Positions 7,020 through 11,826 of a stretch of 11,826 nt of DNA are shown one piece after another. A program made the position numbers and the translations under genes. How positions within the stretch are numbered: position 1 is the first letter of the stretch; every line of letters starts with the position of its first letter. The DNA lies in assembly GCA_000431975.1 (NCBI GenBank), contig HF988591.1, forward strand, positions 1 through 11,826. The letters run 5' to 3'. Origin of the DNA: Prevotella sp. CAG:924 (GTDB lineage Bacteria > Bacteroidota > Bacteroidia > Bacteroidales > Bacteroidaceae). The notes under the pieces are model-generated. The model saw only the letters and a program-made list of their open reading frames with translations. It ran no database searches and was not told the DNA's origin.

Positions 7020-8648
7020 ATGAAACAGCCTCTTCTTTTTATCCTCCTGCTTCTAGCAGCAGTTCCTCTTCACGCCTCATCACTTGAACAAAGTCTGAAG
7101 CGGCTCGATCTCACCGTGGCCAACAGCCAAGTCTACGTAAAGAAGAAACAAGCCGAGATCGAACGCCTAAAAGGTAACTTGAACGTGGCTGTGAATACTA
7201 CCGACCGTTATCTCTCCTGCAAGCAACTGGCAGAGGCTTACATGAAATTCGACAGCGACTCTGCACTCGTCTATTGGACAAAATGTCATACACTAGGTGA
7301 AAAAAACGGTAACAAAGAATGGATGCAAGAAGCAGCCATCAACAAGGCATACGTAGAAGCTGACCGTGGCGACAGCTTCATCGCCATCTCAAAAATACAG
7401 CTCATTCCCTTTGAAGAGGTAATGCCTGAGCTACGTACCATCTACGCAAAGGTCTACCTGCTCAGCTACCTGAACTATACATCGGGAAACAGCATGATAT
7501 CAACCAAGGAAATCCAGCAGGCATGGCAAAAATACCAGACATATATCAGTAAGGACGACCCCGAATATTATGTCTACAAGTTATCCGCCGTACCCTCTGC
7601 CAACACGACAGCCATAGAACAAAAAATACGACAACTCTGCCGACATTACAAGAATGACGACCGAAAACTAGCACTCTGTTATATTGTACTCGCCCAGATA
7701 TATAAACGCAAAGGACTAGAAGACAAATACATTGAGGCTGCCGTGCTAGCCACGGAGGCCGACATCCGTTCTGCCAACCGTTCCTCACAGGCTATCATCG
7801 CTGTCATACAATATCTTAACGAAAAATATGTCATACAACAGACCGATCGTATCATCAACTACCTGCAACTGGCCGAGGAAGACATATCGACTCATAAAGA
7901 TATCGGACGCAGCTTAGAGGTGGTCAACGTGCTCAACAATGTAACGAAGATATATCAGAAACAGGATCGCCAACGGCGCACACTCTCCTTTACTATCATC
8001 GTCATACTGTTCCTGATGGTTCTCATACTTGCCTACTTATATAATAAGGTAAGGCGTCAGCTCCATTCCTACTCCGACAAAGAAATCGGCGGCAAGGAAC
8101 AGATCAACAGTCTGTCAGAGAAGGTGACCCAGAAAGAACAAGAGATTGAGCGCCTACAAAACCGCATCAACGAACAAGGCAGCAGATTGTATGCCATGAA
8201 CAGCGCGCTCATCAAGCCCTTTGCCCTCTTAGGCATGCTCGTTAAAGAGATTCACACTTACAAGAAGGACATGAACCGCATGCTCACTGCTAACATGCTG
8301 CACGATGCCAAACGACTGGCTATAGGCTCACTGACAAAAGACCAGGCCACCGAGAGACTCTATCAACAGTTTGACGAAGCGTTTCTCGCCCTTCACCCCG
8401 ATTTTGTCGAACGTTTCAACCGTCTCTTACGTCCCGACGCACAGATCATGCCCGATGACACCAATAGTCTCACACCGGAACTTCGCATCTTTGCCCTCGT
8501 CAGCCTTGGCCTGGACGACAGTGCAAGTATTGCTGAAGTACTCCAATACTCCACACAGACCGTATACAACTACCGTCTGAAGGTACGCAAGGGTGCACTG
8601 AGTCATGAGCAACGGTTTGCCGATGCCGTACGTGCCCTATATGCCTAA
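7020..8648 (+). CDS. Membrane-bound regulator of the DUF6377 type
   Basis: The 542-residue protein has a signal peptide or N-terminal anchor (1-19), a helical, probably TPR-like periplasmic region (about 25-315), one transmembrane segment (about 321-341, TLSFTIIVILFLMVLILAYL), a coiled coil (about 352-388), and a cytoplasmic end with TPELRIFALVSLG then a helix-turn-helix-like stretch (500-523) containing TVYNYRLKVRKGA. This architecture and tail match the DUF6377 proteins of Bacteroidales as I know them, which resemble one-component sensors joining an outside signal to DNA binding. A direct role has little experimental support, so regulation is inferred. It is divergent to the esterase block and upstream of the GH115-like gene, and either could be its target. 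The ATG at 7020 starts a good signal peptide and has a well-placed promoter. No terminator is evident after its stop. Confidence 0.85.
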   Translation: MKQPLLFILLLLAAVPLHASSLEQSLKRLDLTVANSQVYVKKKQAEIERLKGNLNVAVNTTDRYLSCKQLAEAYMKFDSDSALVYWTKCHTLGEKNGNKEWMQEAAINKAYVEADRGDSFIAISKIQLIPFEEVMPELRTIYAKVYLLSYLNYTSGNSMISTKEIQQAWQKYQTYISKDDPEYYVYKLSAVPSANTTAIEQKIRQLCRHYKNDDRKLALCYIVLAQIYKRKGLEDKYIEAAVLATEADIRSANRSSQAIIAVIQYLNEKYVIQQTDRIINYLQLAEEDISTHKDIGRSLEVVNVLNNVTKIYQKQDRQRRTLSFTIIVILFLMVLILAYLYNKVRRQLHSYSDKEIGGKEQINSLSEKVTQKEQEIERLQNRINEQGSRLYAMNSALIKPFALLGMLVKEIHTYKKDMNRMLTANMLHDAKRLAIGSLTKDQATERLYQQFDEAFLALHPDFVERFNRLLRPDAQIMPDDTNSLTPELRIFALVSLGLDDSASIAEVLQYSTQTVYNYRLKVRKGALSHEQRFADAVRALYA

Positions 8649-9067
8649 ATACTTGATTAAAGGCAGCAAAGAATTCATAACACAAAAAAACGATTTCCGT
8701 GCTCCATCCGACAACGAGCCAAGCCGGTCACCGACAGGAAAACTAGATCACAGCGGTCGCCCTCCCATCCCCATACGTCCAATATCAATCCATATATCTA
8801 GTCGTCCTTTAAAAATGCAATCATTCTGCTGATTCATAAATAATTTCATCAAATTCATGGTTAAATAAATCCTTGTTATCTAATGGTTGATTAATGATTA
8901 ACGTTAAAAACCAATAAGGTTGTTTGTCAAAAAGCAAGAAATCTGCGTATTTTTATCTATCTTTGCTCTTAAATAGAATACGGTTCGACAAAAGCATGAG
9001 ATAAGATCATCTTTTGCCCCCCTTACCCTTTTCCTTGCTAAAACTTCGCATACAAACGATATAAAAA
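8649..9067 (+). promoter_or_regulatory. Intergenic region with promoter of the GH115-like gene
   Basis: No gene is supported in these 419 bases. A perfect -7 element TATCTTTG lies at 8958-8965, implying a leader of about 97 bases that is pyrimidine-rich in part (9012-9035). No TTTG lies at the proper -33 distance. Some 57 bases upstream of the element are a tandem repeat TGATTAA-TGATTAA (8888-8901) and an overlapping palindrome TTAACGTTAA (8898-8907), a plausible activator or repressor site. No convincing terminator for the preceding regulator gene is visible. Confidence 0.5.
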
Positions 9068-11107
9068 ATGAAAATCAGATTTCTTCTCGTTCTCTCCGCC
9101 TGGCTCTGCTCCACTATGGTGCAGGCCAAAGACTTCGTATGGTACAACGGGAAACCGATAGTCTATTCCCTTCAACGCAGCACCAGCGTTGTGGTGGAGA
9201 CGGCCGCACGCCTCTTTGAAAATGACATGCAAGACGTAACGGGGCAACGTGCACGCCAGGGAAGCAACAGCATCATACAGCTCTATCAGCTCGACCACAT
9301 CACCGATGACGAACTGAATCAGCTTACTAAGTGGCGCGTGCCCTACATGCAGATCATCACCCATCCCGATGCATTCTGGATAGGCGTACGCGGCAAACAG
9401 ATCGTCATTGTAGGCAGCAACGGACGAGGAGCTGCCTATGGATTGATGGACTTGTCACGACAGGCGGGTGTGTCACCTTTTAAAGAATGGGCCGGTCTGC
9501 TCCCGCAACAGCGCAAGCGTCTGACCATCGACGATGCACAGGAACGTGTGGAGATCCCCTCCATAGCCTACCGGGGCGTCTGTTATCCAGGCGGCGACTT
9601 ACAGAAATTCGCCTGTCTGTTGCTCCGACTCAAAGGCAACTTGATCAGTGGTACGGACGACAAAGAACTGACCGATGCGTTCGGTTTCCTCATCGAAGGC
9701 CAACAAGACATGGCAACAAAACAGAAGGGAAACAAAAAGAAGCGCAAGAAACAAGAAGGGCACGGTGATCTCGATTGGAATTTCCTGCCCCGTATCGACC
9801 GTCATGATGACGGTTACGGATATCTGATGCCTACGGTGCAACAGACGAAGGCAGAGAAGCCCCAAAAGAATCATGGACACACCCATAAAAAAACGCAAGA
9901 AAGCCATGGACTGCTCTATCATACCGACGGTGTGCAACCAGGACTGATGACACGAGAATTACACAGAGCCTGGGACGGACAGACTCGCGACACCTGGATG
10001 GCGCAAAGCAACGACCCCGCCCTGTCGGCCCTGCAACTAAATCTATTCATGGACATGGCCTGGAATATCAACGGCACAGCCAGCGACCAGGCTGACCGCT
10101 ACCTGAACCGATGGCTACAGGAGCAATTCGGCAGACAAACCGGAGCACGACTCGTGAGCCCCATGGCGCGTTACTACCGGTTGTCTGCTCAATGGCCTCA
10201 AAAGCCATGGGAAATGACAGCACAGAAGGACACACCCTTCAATGCCGACGAGCTGGGAAATGAGCTTGACCGCTACCTCAACGAATGCCGTGACACCTGG
10301 CACAGCATCCAAGAGAGGGGACATGACATCGAACCAACACAAGCTGCAGGATTCGGCCAACTCATCGAATATCCCGCCGCCTTCCTCTATGAGATGGCAG
10401 AGATGACACTACAGGCACAAGAGGCCCGACACATCGGAAGAAAAGAAAGTTTCCACCATGACACCGACGCCCTTGAATCGGCCGCCCGCTCCGTCCTTGC
10501 CTATGAGGCCATCCTCAACTTCCCGTCGCAATGGCCGGCTGCTGATCCGGCTAGCCGGCTGGCCAAGATGGCGGCTCCGCTGCTGCCCGATACACTCAGC
10601 CGGACAGAAATCAGCCGATACGGGCAAGCCATCCCCTATAAGGCAAAACTCACTACCGACGGCAGCATCGTCTACAATGCGGCCCGCTACAACAAGGCTA
10701 CGGCAGCCCAGCCCATCCCCTTGTTGGGTCACTCGATGAAAGCGGTCGACCTACAGGCCGGCGGGTCGTTGGAATACCGATTCTATGCCCGTGAAGGTGA
10801 TATCCTGCTGCGCATTGCGCTCATCCCCACCCTTCCCGATAACGGGACAATGCAACGGATCACTGTCAAGGTGGACAACGGACAGCCCCTGCTCATCTCC
10901 CTTAACGAGGACACCAGTCCTCAACAACGCGCGCAGGATGTAGCGCGCGGACAGGCAGTACGCACGCTGGAGCTTCGACTCACCGGAGGCAACCACACAC
11001 TGACGATAGCCGCCCTCGATCCTAATGTCATTATCGACCAATGGATGATCGACTACGACCGTGACCGCATATTCTATCTCTTTCCTACAAAAGGGGAAAC
11101 CGACTGA
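9068..11107 (+). CDS. GH115-like exported protein with a shortened catalytic barrel (probable pseudoenzyme)
   Basis: The family removes (4-O-methyl)glucuronic acid from xylan; whether this member does is doubtful. Residues 1-20 form a signal peptide ending VQA. Residues 22-160 look like the GH115 N-terminal domain (FENDMQDVTG; GRGAAYGLMDLSRQAGVSP). IPSIAYRG (163-170) begins the barrel and LLLRLKGN (184-191) follows. DGYGYLMP (248-255), GLLYHTDGVQPG (281-292) and LNLFMDMAWNINGT (324-337) match late barrel regions. A helical part (340-500) and a C-terminal beta domain (about 555-670, HTLTIAALDPNV) follow. Full-length members are roughly 800-1000 residues; this has 679. The acidic loop after RG and about 100 or more central residues, including GMRGDGDE-like segments, are absent, replaced by a lysine- and histidine-rich linker (216-280). 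The frame is otherwise clean, so it may be binding-only. Confidence 0.82.
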   Translation: MKIRFLLVLSAWLCSTMVQAKDFVWYNGKPIVYSLQRSTSVVVETAARLFENDMQDVTGQRARQGSNSIIQLYQLDHITDDELNQLTKWRVPYMQIITHPDAFWIGVRGKQIVIVGSNGRGAAYGLMDLSRQAGVSPFKEWAGLLPQQRKRLTIDDAQERVEIPSIAYRGVCYPGGDLQKFACLLLRLKGNLISGTDDKELTDAFGFLIEGQQDMATKQKGNKKKRKKQEGHGDLDWNFLPRIDRHDDGYGYLMPTVQQTKAEKPQKNHGHTHKKTQESHGLLYHTDGVQPGLMTRELHRAWDGQTRDTWMAQSNDPALSALQLNLFMDMAWNINGTASDQADRYLNRWLQEQFGRQTGARLVSPMARYYRLSAQWPQKPWEMTAQKDTPFNADELGNELDRYLNECRDTWHSIQERGHDIEPTQAAGFGQLIEYPAAFLYEMAEMTLQAQEARHIGRKESFHHDTDALESAARSVLAYEAILNFPSQWPAADPASRLAKMAAPLLPDTLSRTEISRYGQAIPYKAKLTTDGSIVYNAARYNKATAAQPIPLLGHSMKAVDLQAGGSLEYRFYAREGDILLRIALIPTLPDNGTMQRITVKVDNGQPLLISLNEDTSPQQRAQDVARGQAVRTLELRLTGGNHTLTIAALDPNVIIDQWMIDYDRDRIFYLFPTKGETD

Positions 11108-11437
11108 TCACAATCCCTTGCGACTTTCCACAGCTGCACAAGGGCTCTTACCGGCAGACCTTCAAAGGAATTGTAACTGGTAGGAAGACGGGAGGACACA
11201 CCTCTATATATGGATGTTTCCAACAGCCCCCACACACCCGTGCGATGGTAATTCCTTACTTCTCATCACCGTACAAGGAACGTGAATCCACCTAATTATG
11301 AATTAAAGACGACGGCAGACCCTGCTGGCACGGTCCGGTCTTGCAGGATGTACCTATCAGTCAGGCACTAAGCCTTTGGGACATCTTCCGCAAGGCCGGG
11401 CACTTTTTATATTTTACTTAAAGTATTTGGTCAAAGT
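11108..11437. other. Intergenic stretch upstream of pyrG, no supported gene
   Basis: No reading frame of note or recognisable RNA gene appears. An 8-bp inverted repeat (AAGGAATT 11165-11172, AATTCCTT 11250-11257) is too widely spaced to mean much. The only structure with likely function is the candidate terminator at 11372-11408. Confidence 0.5.
11372..11408 (+). terminator. Candidate intrinsic terminator before pyrG
   Basis: GCCTT (11372-11376) pairs with AAGGC (11392-11396), and GGGA (11378-11381) with TTCC (11386-11389), around a CATC loop, with a small internal loop between the two stems. Five T's follow at 11404-11408 after a seven-base spacer. The spacer and internal loop weaken it. 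It lies 265 bases past the GH115-like stop and would insulate pyrG. Confidence 0.4.
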
Positions 11438-11469
11438 ATTGTCCAATTCGTAAAAAAGTACTACTTTTG
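11438..11469 (+). promoter_or_regulatory. Promoter for pyrG
   Basis: ATTG (11438-11441, three of four matches to TTTG), a 20-base spacer and a perfect TACTTTTG (11462-11469) fit the Bacteroidetes promoter pattern. Transcription would start near 11475, about 34 bases before the GTG start. Confidence 0.7.
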
Positions 11470-11508
11470 CCTTGAAATATTTCATAGAACGTTCTAAATT
11501 TAATTATT

Positions 11509-11826
11509 GTGGCAGAAACAAAGTATATATTCGTCACGGGCGGTGTTGTATCGTCCCTCGGCAAAGGTATTATCTCTTCCTCTATTGGCAAACTGCTTCA
11601 AGCCAGAGGCTACAACATCACTATCCAGAAATTTGACCCCTACATTAACATTGACCCCGGTACGCTCAATCCCTATGAGCACGGAGAATGCTATGTAACA
11701 GTAGATGGTATGGAAACCGACCTCGACCTGGGTCACTACGAGCGCTTCACCGGCATCAAGACCACGAAGGCCAACTCGCTCACCACCGGTCGTATCTATA
11801 AGTCGGTGATCGACAAAGAGCGTCGC
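11509..11826 (+). CDS. pyrG: CTP synthase, N-terminal part (cut by window edge)
   Basis: PyrG makes CTP from UTP, ATP and glutamine in the cytoplasm, the last step of pyrimidine nucleotide synthesis. The 106 residues here belong to the N-terminal synthase domain. They show the P-loop-like GGVVSSLGKG (11-20, with K19 equivalent to E. coli K18), FDPYINIDPGTLNPYEHGE (42-60) and DLDLGHYERF (71-80, with D73 equivalent to E. coli D72, a magnesium/ATP ligand). The start is GTG at 11509: it begins AETKYIFVTGG, the usual family beginning, and no in-frame ATG lies closer. The glutaminase domain lies beyond the window. It has its own promoter and looks like a conserved housekeeping boundary to the accessory genes on its left. 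Confidence 0.97.
   Translation, partial: MAETKYIFVTGGVVSSLGKGIISSSIGKLLQARGYNITIQKFDPYINIDPGTLNPYEHGECYVTVDGMETDLDLGHYERFTGIKTTKANSLTTGRIYKSVIDKERR

Noticed and set aside
11165..11257. An 8-bp inverted repeat (AAGGAATT / AATTCCTT) between the GH115-like gene and pyrG.
   Set aside because: The arms are 77 bases apart and short; no T-run, duplication or transposase gene goes with it.
1..11826. CRISPR arrays, tRNA or rRNA genes, transposases or phage genes.
   Set aside because: I saw no regularly spaced repeats, cloverleaf-like sequence, rRNA-like sequence or mobile-element coding region on either strand.

Overview
The window looks like chromosomal DNA of a Bacteroidales bacterium, most likely Prevotella/Segatella-like. 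Three things point there. Five genes or gene sets have the Bacteroidetes promoter element TAnnTTTG a short distance upstream (one with a perfect TTTG-N20-TAnnTTTG). The starts lack Shine-Dalgarno sequences and have A/T-rich leaders. The content is exported carbohydrate-active enzymes next to a membrane-bound DUF6377-type regulator. The assignment is from gene style, not from a search.

Layout. Positions 1-75 may hold the 3' end of a + strand gene, followed by a strong + strand terminator (75-124). A minus-strand block then runs right to left: carboxylesterase B (6686-5079), a strong hairpin (5033-5062), a broken outer-membrane barrel gene (4910-4667) with its own terminator, a second carboxylesterase (4473-2842), and a GH3 glycoside hydrolase (2744-423) ending at a hairpin (324-358). 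The second esterase has its own promoter and probably shares a transcript with GH3. Divergent from the block, across a 333-bp regulatory region, is the + strand DUF6377-type regulator (7020-8648). It is followed by a + strand GH115-like protein (9068-11107) whose catalytic barrel is severely shortened. After a 401-bp gap comes the start of pyrG (CTP synthase), cut by the window edge.

How the parts may fit together. GH3 enzymes, exported type B esterases and GH115 alpha-glucuronidases are typical partners in breakdown of decorated hemicelluloses such as glucuronoxylan, and DUF6377-type proteins are often found beside such loci. This suggests a small or decaying polysaccharide utilization locus. 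No intact SusC/SusD pair is present: the only trace is a gene keeping a signal peptide and a final beta-strand, joined out of frame. The two most notable observations are this gutted receptor-like gene and the GH115-like protein, which has lost most of its catalytic barrel yet remains a clean, well-promoted open reading frame.
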